In this document: positions 44,133 through 51,342 of the stretch, piece after piece
How positions within the stretch are numbered: the stretch's first letter is position 1
Layout: each line of letters begins with the position of its first letter
Assembly (NCBI RefSeq): GCF_016278365.1
Contig: NZ_JADQBZ010000008.1
Span: 1 to 64,000, forward strand
DNA length: 64,000 bases
Direction of reading: 5' to 3'
DNA from: Methanolobus sp.
GTDB lineage: Archaea > Halobacteriota > Methanosarcinia > Methanosarcinales > Methanosarcinaceae
Notes under the pieces: generated by a model
The model's database searches: none
What the model saw: only the letters and a program-made list of their open reading frames with translations
Told to the model about the DNA's origin: nothing
Program-made: the position numbers and the translations under genes

Positions 44133-44834
44133 ATCCCTTTGTCACCACTCCACAGTGATTAGCTCTGAGCTTAATAGCCTTTATCGTAAACGCTTGTACA
44201 ATTGCCAACTCTCACTTTTCCAGGATCAGAACAAGTGCACTTCCAGTAAGAATCTCTTAGGGTATATGCAATCTGTAACATGTGCGATTTATGGGTTGAT
44301 TTCCAAAAAACCCGCCAAATTTGAATTGATGTATAAAAGGAATTTACATTAGTAATTTATGATCTCACAATATCAATTTTTATCTATGGAAAACAGACTT
44401 CTTCTATTAGATACTAGGGGATATATAATGAAGTATAATAAACCAAAAACAAACACCCTATTAAATTTTTAAGAGGACCATCAAAAAATGGGAAATCAAT
44501 TAAAAAATAATAAATGTTGGTAATATTATGCAACTATTCTTATAATATACTTTTTAATCCACAACCTCTATACTCGACAGATCGACAATATTTATATAAA
44601 ATTGTCTGCATATTAATTAAACTTTGTCACCTTTTTCTAGAGTACTTTTAAATAAATTTACAACTGCATATTTGATTGACTCAAAAAGTGAGAGTTCATG
44701 GAATGAAAATATTGGACTTTCATCTTTTGGATTCACAAGATATCTAGGTTTCAATTTAACGGGTACTTACAACAAACAATATAAGATAATGAATCGATAC
44801 TTTTCAACCCTATCAAAAATTTAAATTCTAGAAA
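44133..44834. other. AT-rich left flank of the provirus
   Basis: 700 bases without a convincing gene. A 66-codon ORF at 44624-44824 (GLSSFGFTRYLGFNLTGTYN) could be the end of an interrupted host or viral gene but has no features. The left att site should be in or near this stretch; I found no long repeat shared with the right side. Confidence 0.4.
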
Positions 44835-44981
44835 ATGGAGCATATGAAAGCAAAAGCACTAGTTCGGGATGCCTTCAAAAGAACCACCGAAACCACCACC
44901 AATAAGAGAGGCTTAAACGGTCACATCAGGGCCCATAAAGAGCCACAAAAACTTAGTGGATGCTGTGCGGAACTTGATTAA
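44835..44981 (+). pseudogene. Fragment of a zinc-finger gene ahead of rep
   Basis: A 48-codon ORF whose segment RGLNGHIRAHKEPQK is a near copy of the C2H2 protein at 46150-46389; 44910-44950 matches 46212-46253 with one mismatch. The CxxC half of the finger is missing (KRTTETTTNK instead). The ORF overlaps the start of rep. It looks like a leftover of duplication or of recombination between related viruses. Confidence 0.65.
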
Positions 44982-46110
44982 GGGACAGGCAAAACTCAAA
45001 CCAATACCAAAAAGCGCAACAGCAGCCTATACAAAAATAGACAATAATTGGCGAGAGCATAAAATACCGGATAACATAGGGTGGGAAAGAAAGCAGGCCC
45101 TACGAAAGATCGCAACTATAAACGGATTCGGCCAGAGCGTGAGCACCCAGGACAAAAAGGGCAAGAAAAAAGGACATTTCGAGTTCTTCAGCGACTACCA
45201 TAAAAAGGTCTATAATGAATGTTTAGATTTGTTCATTCAGTACGTAGATAAAATCAATCACATGGAGCTATGTTTTGAACCTTTGGAGGGTCTTTTCGGT
45301 GATACTATGGTATTGCCCTACTCAACCCGGTTTAACTCAGTCCCCAAGCAAATAACCTTAAGGGAAAACTATGAAAAAGCATGGAAGGGCGGCGAAAAGC
45401 AATATACTAAGGCTTCTTTTGTCACTCTGACCACTGACCCCAAAAAATTTAAAAATCTCTGGGAATCAAATAAACACTTTCAAGAGAACTGGAACAAATT
45501 AATAACTCGGCTCAGGAAGCAAACAAAGCAAGACCTACCTTATGTTTGTGTCCGGGAGTTCCAGAAAAACGGGCGGGTACATTTCCATATTGCTATTTTC
45601 GGTATTCACCTACCCCGGACTCCTGAAAGTGCCAAGGATAAACACTTTATTTCCTGCATCTGGAACGATTACGGGCAGGGTAAAATAACTGATGTAAAGA
45701 ACCTGACCTTAAAAGATGGGGTCTTTCAGTGGGCGCGACATACAGATAAGCCGAAGGACTGCAAAAGAGATCAATCCCCAATGAGCTATCTTAAAAAGTA
45801 TCTCATCAAGGCACAGTTTGACGAAACCGCACAGTTTCAATACTGGATTTACAACGCACGATACTATACTTATTCTCAAAGCCTGCACAAGACCCCAAAA
45901 AGAAGGCGCTACAAAGCTCTTTATCAGTATGTCGGGACCATTGACCGGGAAGCAGGCAAATTTTACAGGCGAAAAGGGACAAAAGGCAAGCAAAATCACA
46001 TACTAGCGCGGGGTACTCTCGCAACTCCAAAGCCACCACCTGTTAAAGAGGACTTACCAACCGGGTTTTTGATGGCCCTTTTACTAGAAAATAGGCGCAA
46101 AAAAATGTAA
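44956..46110 (+). CDS. rep: Rolling-circle replication initiator (HUH Rep)
   Basis: A 384-residue protein starting at GTG 44956 (a later start is possible). Motif 1 is FVTLTTDP at residues 155-162, motif 2 the HUH-type HFH at 209-211 within VHFHIAIFG, and motif 3 SYLKKYLIKA near residue 277 with the nicking Tyr. No helicase domain follows; the C-terminus is basic then Pro-rich. It would nick the viral origin and start rolling-circle replication of a circular genome. The origin itself is not located. Confidence 0.87.
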   Translation: MDAVRNLIKGQAKLKPIPKSATAAYTKIDNNWREHKIPDNIGWERKQALRKIATINGFGQSVSTQDKKGKKKGHFEFFSDYHKKVYNECLDLFIQYVDKINHMELCFEPLEGLFGDTMVLPYSTRFNSVPKQITLRENYEKAWKGGEKQYTKASFVTLTTDPKKFKNLWESNKHFQENWNKLITRLRKQTKQDLPYVCVREFQKNGRVHFHIAIFGIHLPRTPESAKDKHFISCIWNDYGQGKITDVKNLTLKDGVFQWARHTDKPKDCKRDQSPMSYLKKYLIKAQFDETAQFQYWIYNARYYTYSQSLHKTPKRRRYKALYQYVGTIDREAGKFYRRKGTKGKQNHILARGTLATPKPPPVKEDLPTGFLMALLLENRRKKM

Positions 46111-46149
46111 AAATACTCAAATTTGCATACAAAGAGCTGAGGCTAAATT

Positions 46150-46389
46150 ATGGCAGCAGATATAAAAACTAAAATTCCCTGCCCAATCTGCGGGGAACTG
46201 TTCGATAAGCGGGGCTTAAACGGTCACATCAGGACCCATAAAGAGCCACAAAAAGAAACCGTGGGCTATGAGTTTGATGAGGTCCCGGAGGAAGAAGAAC
46301 CGGATAAGCTCACCTGTGGAGCCTGCGGGACTGAGATAAAAGAAGGTATTCCCACCTGTCCCGGCTGCGGGGGTGGTTTTGAATGGTAG
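46150..46389 (+). CDS. C2H2 zinc-finger and zinc-ribbon protein
   Basis: A 79-residue protein. Residues 10-30 form a C2H2 finger (CPICGELFDKRGL followed by the histidines of GHIRTH). Residues 55-75 form a four-cysteine ribbon (CGACG and CPGCG). The middle is acidic. Small C2H2 proteins are typical of archaeal viruses and plasmids, where they act as transcription regulators. A decayed copy lies in front of rep. The stop overlaps the next start by seven bases. Confidence 0.8.
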   Translation: MAADIKTKIPCPICGELFDKRGLNGHIRTHKEPQKETVGYEFDEVPEEEEPDKLTCGACGTEIKEGIPTCPGCGGGFEW

Positions 46390-46694
46390 ATATAACCCCG
46401 GAGCAACTTTTCGATAAAAGGCCAGTACCCGCAACAGCAGCAGGCGGGGAACCTGATTATTTGGGTTCACTAGAGCGCATTCTTGACAAGGCCGACCAGC
46501 TCCTTAGTAAAGTAGCTATGTCGCGGGGCATGTCCCTACAACCCGGAAAGCAGGCAGGGGGCGGGGTAGGTATTGGAGAGATAAAAACGGCATTGGAAAC
46601 CGTCAAAAGTGTAAAAGGAGATATCCCGATAAGCGAACTGCTTAAGCTGCTGTCTGAGAATGCCGCACTTGTCGAGGGGGTTCTTAAAAAATGA
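46383..46694 (+). CDS. Viral hypothetical protein, helical
   Basis: A 103-residue protein. The first 25 residues are polar, followed by a helix with heptads (LERILDKADQLLSKVAMS), a Gly-rich hinge (KQAGGGVGIGE) and a second helical stretch (TALETVKSVKGDIPISELLK). There is no membrane segment. It may be a coiled-coil structural or regulatory protein. Overlaps at both ends place it in the early operon with the zinc finger and ATPase genes. Confidence 0.65.
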   Translation: MVDITPEQLFDKRPVPATAAGGEPDYLGSLERILDKADQLLSKVAMSRGMSLQPGKQAGGGVGIGEIKTALETVKSVKGDIPISELLKLLSENAALVEGVLKK

Positions 46695-46831
46695 ACCTCG
46701 CTTTATTAATGGCAATGGGAGCGGCTAGAACTCAGATAGCGGCCTTATCTGATGATGATTTTCTATTACTGGCTGCCAATATGAAAGAGTACTTCGGGGA
46801 AGAAAGCAAAAGGCGGGGGCTTGTCCTGTGA
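46691..46831 (+). CDS. Very small viral protein
   Basis: A 46-residue ORF (NLALLMAMGAARTQIAALSD then DDFLLLAANMKEYFGEE). It overlaps the previous stop by four bases (ATGA) and the ATPase start by four (GTGA), so it is in a translationally coupled chain and probably real. It is amphipathic and helical. No function is assigned. Confidence 0.6.
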   Translation: MNLALLMAMGAARTQIAALSDDDFLLLAANMKEYFGEESKRRGLVL

Positions 46832-47409
46832 ACATTAACCTTACAGGTAAAAGGCTCTGTATATTCGGCCTGCCGGGGTCCGGTAAAACCAACTTTACCA
46901 AGGCCCTTTTAGCATCTACAAAAAAGGCCCTGATCTATGACACCCTGCACGAGTACAAAGGCTTTGATAGGTATTTACCCAAGTACCGGGACTACTCCGA
47001 AGAATCCCAGGACGAATTAAACGCATTTATCCGTAAATATGTGACAGTCAAGCAAAAAAGGCCGCAGTTCTTCATAATTGATGAAGCAAACCGCTATTGC
47101 CCGAATAGAAAGCCACTGCCTGACCAAGTGGGCGAACTCAACGACTTTAACCGTCACTTTAGGTTAGCTACTGGCTATATTTCCCGCAGGCCCACACAAC
47201 TAAATACTGATCTTGTCGAGCTTGCACATTATCTGGTTTTCTTCCGGCTTGTGGGTAAAAACGATTATCAGTATATGGAATCCATAAGTGAGGGCTTAGG
47301 GGATGCTGTGCGGGCTCTAGAACCTTACCATTATGTCTTGGTTGATGAATCCCGGAGCTTTAAAACCTGTCCGCCAGTTAAGGACATGGGCACTACACCA
47401 CTAATGTGA
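46828..47409 (+). CDS. Genome-packaging ATPase (A32/FtsK-HerA-like)
   Basis: A 193-residue P-loop ATPase. Walker A is GLPGSGKT at residues 14-21, Walker B FFIIDE at 81-86 followed by ANR, and a polar residue-bearing stretch near residue 110 (HFRLATGYISRR) suits sensor/arginine-finger roles. The small size and motifs match the packaging ATPases of PRD1-like and SNJ1/SH1-like viruses, which pump DNA into preformed capsids. It starts at GTG 46828. A 45-base copy of its 3' end is found at 47816-47860. Confidence 0.82.
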   Translation: MNINLTGKRLCIFGLPGSGKTNFTKALLASTKKALIYDTLHEYKGFDRYLPKYRDYSEESQDELNAFIRKYVTVKQKRPQFFIIDEANRYCPNRKPLPDQVGELNDFNRHFRLATGYISRRPTQLNTDLVELAHYLVFFRLVGKNDYQYMESISEGLGDAVRALEPYHYVLVDESRSFKTCPPVKDMGTTPLM

Positions 47410-47418
47410 CCAAACATA

Positions 47419-47776
47419 GTTTCAACAAGAGTATATAACATGCTACAAGAGATTGTTTGGTGGCACAGGAAGTTATCCCCGCGTCATTAAGGGCACCTTG
47501 ATACAGGAGGTGCCCATTCCTCCAAGTTTATTTGTCTGAAATCTGTTTCAATAAGGGGATATAACATACTGCAAGATATTAAATCGATGATTAGGAAGTG
47601 AGCCCCCCCAGTCATCATGGGCACCATCAACTTATGATGCCCCAAAACGGTTCTTTTTTTCAGAAATTAGTTTCAATAATGGCATATACTTTGAAGCGAG
47701 AAATATCTATGTACATCAGTCATTGTACAGCAGCGCACGGCCATATCGGGGCATAGTAGTTACCCTCCTATGCCCC
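47419..47776 (+). repeat. Three-unit tandem array of TATA-plus-hairpin units
   Basis: Units start at 47419, 47545 and 47670 (period 125-126). Each begins GTTTCAA(C/T)AA followed by a TATA-like box (GTATATAACAT, GATATAACAT, GCATATACT) and ends 72-78 bases later in a hairpin: GGGCACCT/AGGTGCCC (47491-47515), GGGCACCAT/ATGATGCCC (47619-47642, one mismatch) and GGGGCATAG/CTATGCCCC (47748-47776). Units 1 and 2 also share AGGAAGT...CCCC...GTCAT. Hairpin sequence changes while pairing is kept. Possible tandem small RNA genes. Confidence 0.7.
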
Positions 47777-47815
47777 GCACCTTAACTTAACTGCGCGTCA
47801 AAAAAGTTTTAAAAT

Positions 47816-47860
47816 ACCTGTCTGCCAGTTAAGGACATGGGCGCAACCCCTGTTCTTTAA
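47816..47860 (+). pseudogene. Duplicated 3' end of the packaging ATPase gene
   Basis: This segment encodes T C L P V K D M G A T P V L and a stop, in the same frame sense as the true ATPase end (T C P P V K D M G T T P L M, stop). Conservation of the coding pattern indicates duplication, not chance. It implies that the hairpin array was inserted at, or arose by duplication around, the ATPase terminus. Confidence 0.72.
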
Positions 47861-48016
47861 CCTTTTTAGGCAATTTTTTCCTGAGAATTTGCTATGATCT
47901 CACCGGGAAGCTTTCCTTATCAGGCAAATATTAGCTTTTGCTTATATATGCGTCAAAAAAACTTTTTCTAGTTGGTATTGTATAATAGTTCGTAACCTAT
48001 AAAACAAGGTGTAGAA
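47861..48016 (+). promoter_or_regulatory. Probable promoter region of the capsid operon
   Basis: No ORF. A TATA-like box, CTTATATATG, lies at 47941-47950, and GCGTCAAAAAA occurs at 47793 and again at 47951. It precedes the first structural gene at 48017. Confidence 0.45.
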
Positions 48017-48283
48017 ATGAGTACAAAAATGCCAACAATACCAAGTACAGCCGCAGTTAAAAAGCTCGGCGTAAAGTCACTTATCGCAGGTGTAGCGGGT
48101 GGCGTGGGTGTCTCCCTCGGCTCTGCTATTCTGGGCCCTGTCCTCGGTGCTCCTCTGGGTGCAATCGTAGCAGGTGCAGCAATAGGCGGAGATGATGGAA
48201 ACATAGTCGCCATTAACGGCACTATGGATGGAATGGTTACCCTCTTCATGGGTGGAAGCTCAAGCAATGCGGGGACGATGTAA
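48017..48283 (+). CDS. Viral Gly-rich membrane protein
   Basis: An 88-residue protein with a hydrophobic Gly/Ala-rich stretch at residues 20-58 (VAGGVGVSLGSAILGPVLGA) that could form one or two membrane helices, followed by a short polar C-terminus. Small Gly-rich membrane proteins are common in virions with an internal membrane. Its stop shares one base with the next start, so the two are coupled. Confidence 0.68.
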   Translation: MSTKMPTIPSTAAVKKLGVKSLIAGVAGGVGVSLGSAILGPVLGAPLGAIVAGAAIGGDDGNIVAINGTMDGMVTLFMGGSSSNAGTM

Positions 48284-48825
48284 TGGGACTTCTTGCAAGA
48301 CTAAATCTTAATGGCCTTGGCGGTGGCTTCGGTGGCTCTGCAGGTTCCAGAGGTGGGAAGCCTTTCCCGCGTACCCTGACAATACAGGACTTCGCAGCAG
48401 GTGACATTGAGTGCAAAGCGGGCCAGTGGACCAAGATTGGGGAGTATGTCGTACCCTTCCAGAATGAAATTTCATGGGGTCAGGGTTCCGATAATGTCCC
48501 GGATACCCTCGGCTTTGTTTATGTTGATCTGCATGACGACACAGCAACCACAGCCGTACAGGTTGAAGGGCTTATCAGGTTCGTACAGAAAACCGCAAAC
48601 GATACCGATGATAAGATAGCCCTTGAGGAACGCACGGAAATGCTCAGAGGCTCCAAGACTGACAAGAAGAACAAAATCGCACTGCCCTTGCAATCACAGC
48701 TTCCAAGGGTTGGCGCTCAGTCTAAGCTAGTGATCGAGATCAAGACCGATGCAAACATAATAATCTCCCTCACTCCTGCAAGCGGTGAATCTACGGTGCT
48801 CGCTCCTATTACTGTATTCCAGTAA
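48283..48825 (+). CDS. Candidate capsid protein 1 (beta-rich)
   Basis: A 180-residue protein. A Gly-rich N-terminus (GLGGGFGGSAGSRGGK) leads into a beta-rich body with alternating hydrophobic patterns (WTKIGEYVVPFQNE, GFVYVDLHDD, KLVIEIKTDANIIISLTPA), suggesting a jelly-roll sandwich. Size is close to the small major capsid proteins of SH1/SNJ1/P23-77-type viruses (about 19-20 kDa). Identification rests on size, fold impression and gene order, not on recognised sequence identity. Confidence 0.55.
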   Translation: MGLLARLNLNGLGGGFGGSAGSRGGKPFPRTLTIQDFAAGDIECKAGQWTKIGEYVVPFQNEISWGQGSDNVPDTLGFVYVDLHDDTATTAVQVEGLIRFVQKTANDTDDKIALEERTEMLRGSKTDKKNKIALPLQSQLPRVGAQSKLVIEIKTDANIIISLTPASGESTVLAPITVFQ

Positions 48826-48856
48826 AGGGGCAACCCTCTTTTTTTGAGGTGCTACT

Positions 48857-48934
48857 ATGGCGGCTAAACAATCAAAGCTTAACAGCCGTGTATATGTCCG
48901 TTCTCATACACGGAAAAAGGCCAGGAGGAAATAA
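48857..48934 (+). CDS. Tiny basic viral protein
   Basis: A 25-residue ORF rich in Lys and Arg (SKLNSRVYVRSHTRKKARRK). Its stop overlaps the next start by one base (TAATG), and a GAGGTGCT ribosome-binding-like sequence precedes it. It may be a DNA-binding or capsid-minor peptide. Its shortness limits confidence. Confidence 0.5.
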   Translation: MAAKQSKLNSRVYVRSHTRKKARRK

Positions 48935-49326
48935 TGAGCGATATTAAGGACGGTTCCCCGCTTTTTCAGTGGCGAAACCCTGAGATTGCAGCCGGGGATT
49001 TTGTTATTCATGACATGAGGAATACTACAGAATACGGCCCTTACCTGCCTATTGATTCTATCTATATTGTCAATAACTCCGATGAAAAGATAAAAATCAC
49101 TTTCAACGGCGGGGGAAATACGCGGGTAATATTCCCCAAGCAGCAAAAGGGCTATGAAGGCCAGAGCATCACAGCCTTTAAGGTTGAAAATCTCGGCTTG
49201 TCTGCCATCTCTGCGGAACTTATCGAAATTGAGTACCAACACAGCCCCTACAATGCTGACAAGTACGCACGGGACAAAATGAAGCCCGTTAATCGTATCC
49301 TTGGACTCTTCGGGGTGAGTGTATGA
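48934..49326 (+). CDS. Candidate capsid protein 2 (beta-rich)
   Basis: A 130-residue protein. The order of short strands (GDFVIHDMRN, IDSIYIVNNSDEKIKITFNG, TRVIFPKQQ, SAISAELIEIEY) suggests a beta sandwich. It ends with a positively charged helix (ADKYARDKMKPVNR). Together with the 180-residue protein it could form the two-protein capsid lattice seen in single-jelly-roll viruses; a vertex protein is the alternative. It overlaps the next start by four bases. Confidence 0.52.
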   Translation: MSDIKDGSPLFQWRNPEIAAGDFVIHDMRNTTEYGPYLPIDSIYIVNNSDEKIKITFNGGGNTRVIFPKQQKGYEGQSITAFKVENLGLSAISAELIEIEYQHSPYNADKYARDKMKPVNRILGLFGVSV

Positions 49327-50069
49327 GCGACAACAATAACGGGCTATATCTTGGCGTTGCCCTTCTGGGTGGCGCTTACCTTCTTTCCCAATCAGAGGGC
49401 GGTATATCTGGCGGTGGTTTAGGTGAAACCTTCCGGGAACAGATAGAAAAGATAGTTGCCGTCCCTCAAAATATCAGTTATCGTATAACTGAGGCCATCG
49501 ATAAGACAACTGACAACTTAACCCCAGACTGGCCGGACTTTCCCGGATGGGTCCCGGACTTCTCAGGCGTTCCCACATCCATAAATGAAGGGGCTGGCAA
49601 TGTTGGGGAGGGTGTCGGCGGTGTCTTAGGTTCTGCCTTCCTGAATGGCTTTACCGGACTCTATAGGGGCGCTATGGCTGCCGGGGCTAACTTTGTAGGA
49701 CGCAATGACGTAAACGCAGATAATGTCTTAAGCGAGTTTTCACAGTCGCTAGGGTACATTAAGGACAATTCCTTAAGGTCTGTATATACGGGTGTTCCTG
49801 CGGTTGCTGGTGGCCTCCTCAAAGGTGCTCTTATGGGCGGGGATGCTAGCGAAGCTGCAAAGATTCTGAGTTCAGGCGGTAACAAAGGCACGGGAAATAG
49901 CAAGCTTTCAGCGTTCAAGGCTGCATCACCTGTAACAATAGGAAACGTTACCTATAGGCCCGGCTCGATGACAAATAACGGGGTTACTTTTTCAGGCAAG
50001 GACATAGTAAACCGGATAAGCCCAACTACTGCAAAGAATCCTTTAAACAAGTTTACGGGGTTGTTCTGA
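49323..50069 (+). CDS. Viral structural/membrane protein
   Basis: A 248-residue protein. It has a hydrophobic N-terminal segment (LYLGVALLGGAYLLS), an amphipathic linker, a repeated Trp/Pro/Asp stretch (DWPDFPGWVPDFSG) and Gly/Ala-rich hydrophobic parts near residues 95-130. It could be a membrane-bound virion protein involved in vertex or membrane-tube function. No homologue is recognised. It is coupled to both neighbours by overlaps. Confidence 0.58.
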   Translation: MSDNNNGLYLGVALLGGAYLLSQSEGGISGGGLGETFREQIEKIVAVPQNISYRITEAIDKTTDNLTPDWPDFPGWVPDFSGVPTSINEGAGNVGEGVGGVLGSAFLNGFTGLYRGAMAAGANFVGRNDVNADNVLSEFSQSLGYIKDNSLRSVYTGVPAVAGGLLKGALMGGDASEAAKILSSGGNKGTGNSKLSAFKAASPVTIGNVTYRPGSMTNNGVTFSGKDIVNRISPTTAKNPLNKFTGLF

Positions 50070-50683
50070 TGATTACGGGCGGGTCACTTCCAAGCAATGT
50101 AAGCCTTAGCTATGGTCTTGATGAGGATAAAACGGAGACTCCAAAAGAAGGGGCTATTTACCTTGCGACAGATACCAATATTGTTTATGTGTGCTATGTC
50201 GCGGGTTCATGGAGTAATTCCAGTCCTGCAATTCCTATTATGACAGAAGACAGACTTAATATATTTAGAGTCTATAGCCTGTCTACTGCTGTTCTGATAT
50301 CAAGTAGTGCTACAAGAGAACTGACAACAACTTATGAAAAGGTCGCACAGTTCATTATTCCTGATAATTTCATTCATGCCAACAGGACTAAAACAGGATT
50401 AATTAAAGTGGCTTTTTCCTATTATGGCTCGTGGAGTGGTAGAACCATCTATGCACAATTTAGACGTAATGGGGAAATAAACGGCTCTGATCTTAGTTAT
50501 GCTACTGATGCTTCTTTCAACTGGTACGAAAAGACTGCAGATAGGGAGTATTCAGCGGGTGATACGGTTGAATTGTGGGTACGAGCAAGCACAAACAGCA
50601 CAGGAGGAGGAATGCAAGCCGGGCGGCTTAAGATTATGGGTGATGTATCAGGCGAACCATACTTGCCGGTAGTATTCTCATAA
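50069..50683 (+). CDS. Candidate virus spike / host-attachment protein
   Basis: A 204-residue beta-rich protein. The N-terminal part (EGAIYLATDTNIVYVCYVAG) resembles the short repeats that cap phage tail-fibre or spike proteins. The C-terminal part (GLIKVAFSYYGSWSGR, GDTVELWVRASTN) resembles a carbohydrate-binding or tumour-necrosis-factor-like beta sandwich. Its place at the end of the structural genes agrees with a receptor-binding role. This is inference. Confidence 0.5.
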   Translation: MITGGSLPSNVSLSYGLDEDKTETPKEGAIYLATDTNIVYVCYVAGSWSNSSPAIPIMTEDRLNIFRVYSLSTAVLISSSATRELTTTYEKVAQFIIPDNFIHANRTKTGLIKVAFSYYGSWSGRTIYAQFRRNGEINGSDLSYATDASFNWYEKTADREYSAGDTVELWVRASTNSTGGGMQAGRLKIMGDVSGEPYLPVVFS

Positions 50684-50695
50684 AGGGGTGGCCTG

Positions 50696-51055
50696 ATGTA
50701 CGACATAAAAATAATGGGTCCTCTGTCCTATTTCCGATATCAGCTTAAGCGCCATGGGTTCAAAAACCTATTAAGACTTACTGATAGCGGTTACCCTCGC
50801 ATCCTTGCTTTAGGGGTGTGCTATCATTCCAAAAAAGAAATAGTGATCTGCAAGGCTCTTAACTGGAAATTGCGCTTACTGCATGAATTAGGCCATGAAT
50901 GCGGCCTTAAGCATGTCAGGGCAAAAGGCCGGGTTATGCATCCGTGGGGCTTCCTGCGGGGTGGCCTGATAGATCGGGCTGAATGTGACACTTACACAGC
51001 TTCAAGGATTAAAAAGCGATTTCAGGAGGTCTTAAAAAATGAGCAATGCGTTTAA
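50696..51055 (+). CDS. Minimal metzincin-type zinc metalloprotease
   Basis: A 119-residue protein. Residues 63-73 read HELGHECGLKH, the long zinc motif HExxHxxGxxH of metzincins, and the Met-turn methionine follows at residue 81 (RVMHP). The domain is far shorter than cellular matrixins or archaemetzincins. It could process a capsid protein or loosen the host S-layer at entry or exit. It has no signal peptide. It overlaps the following small membrane protein gene. Confidence 0.72.
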   Translation: MYDIKIMGPLSYFRYQLKRHGFKNLLRLTDSGYPRILALGVCYHSKKEIVICKALNWKLRLLHELGHECGLKHVRAKGRVMHPWGFLRGGLIDRAECDTYTASRIKKRFQEVLKNEQCV

Positions 51056-51215
51056 GCTTCCCCGGCGTAGCATCCGGGCAGGTCTGGCGGTTATGTTGGT
51101 AGGTGCAAGCATAGCCTTTACAGCCACACAAACACCCTGTTCGGAGATCCTCACATTAACCGGATCCGTGGTGGCTTACTACTTTGCTACAGGGGACGGG
51201 GATAATGGAGCCTGA
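51039..51215 (+). CDS. Small viral membrane protein, holin-like
   Basis: A 58-residue protein with a basic N-terminus (KLPRRSIRAG) and two short hydrophobic segments, LAVMLVGASIAFTA and LTLTGSVVAYYFA. Small size, two membrane spans and a position after the protease are like those of holins, which open the membrane for lysis. The ORF overlaps both neighbours. Confidence 0.55.
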   Translation: MSNAFKLPRRSIRAGLAVMLVGASIAFTATQTPCSEILTLTGSVVAYYFATGDGDNGA

Positions 51216-51342
51216 AACTATTATCCTTACCTTAACAACTAGCGCAAGCCTTTTGCTTAATGCTAGTGTCTGGTACAAAATGGGCCGGATTGCTGACCGT
51301 GTAGAAAATTGCGAGAATTATAAAATAACTCCAAAACTTTAG
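51205..51342 (+). CDS. Small viral membrane-anchored protein
   Basis: A 45-residue protein. A hydrophobic N-terminal segment (TIILTLTTSASLLLNASVWY) is followed by a short polar helix (RIADRVENCENYK). It is the last clear gene of the viral operon. It may work with the upstream holin-like protein. Very short, so only moderate confidence. Confidence 0.48.
   Translation: MEPETIILTLTTSASLLLNASVWYKMGRIADRVENCENYKITPKL

Larger units (their letters stand above)
44835..51342 (+). mobile_element. Integrated virus (provirus) with HUH Rep, packaging ATPase and capsid module
   Basis: A run of about 15 mostly overlapping plus-strand genes: Rep, zinc finger, ATPase, two beta-rich capsid candidates, membrane proteins, spike-like protein, metzincin and holin-like proteins. 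The order ATPase-membrane protein-two small capsid proteins is like that of single-jelly-roll viruses (SNJ1, SH1, P23-77), and SNJ1 also uses a rolling-circle Rep. There is no integrase, repressor or polymerase that I can identify. The bounds given are those of the genes; 51343-52661 may also belong. The 5' end carries a zinc-finger gene fragment. Confidence 0.78.

Noticed and set aside
44624-44824. 66-codon ORF left of the provirus
   Set aside because: Could be a truncated gene at the integration site but shows no family features; mentioned only as part of the flank.
44950-44975. 19-base near-identity between the rep start and the ATPase gene (GGATGCTGTGCGG)
   Set aside because: A match of 18/19 is expected about once by chance in a window of this size. 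Not strong enough alone to call a gene fragment.
47419-47776. CRISPR array suggested by GTTTCAAT-like repeats
   Set aside because: Only three units; the repeats are degenerate and the between-repeat segments are themselves alike and end in hairpins. No cas genes are nearby.
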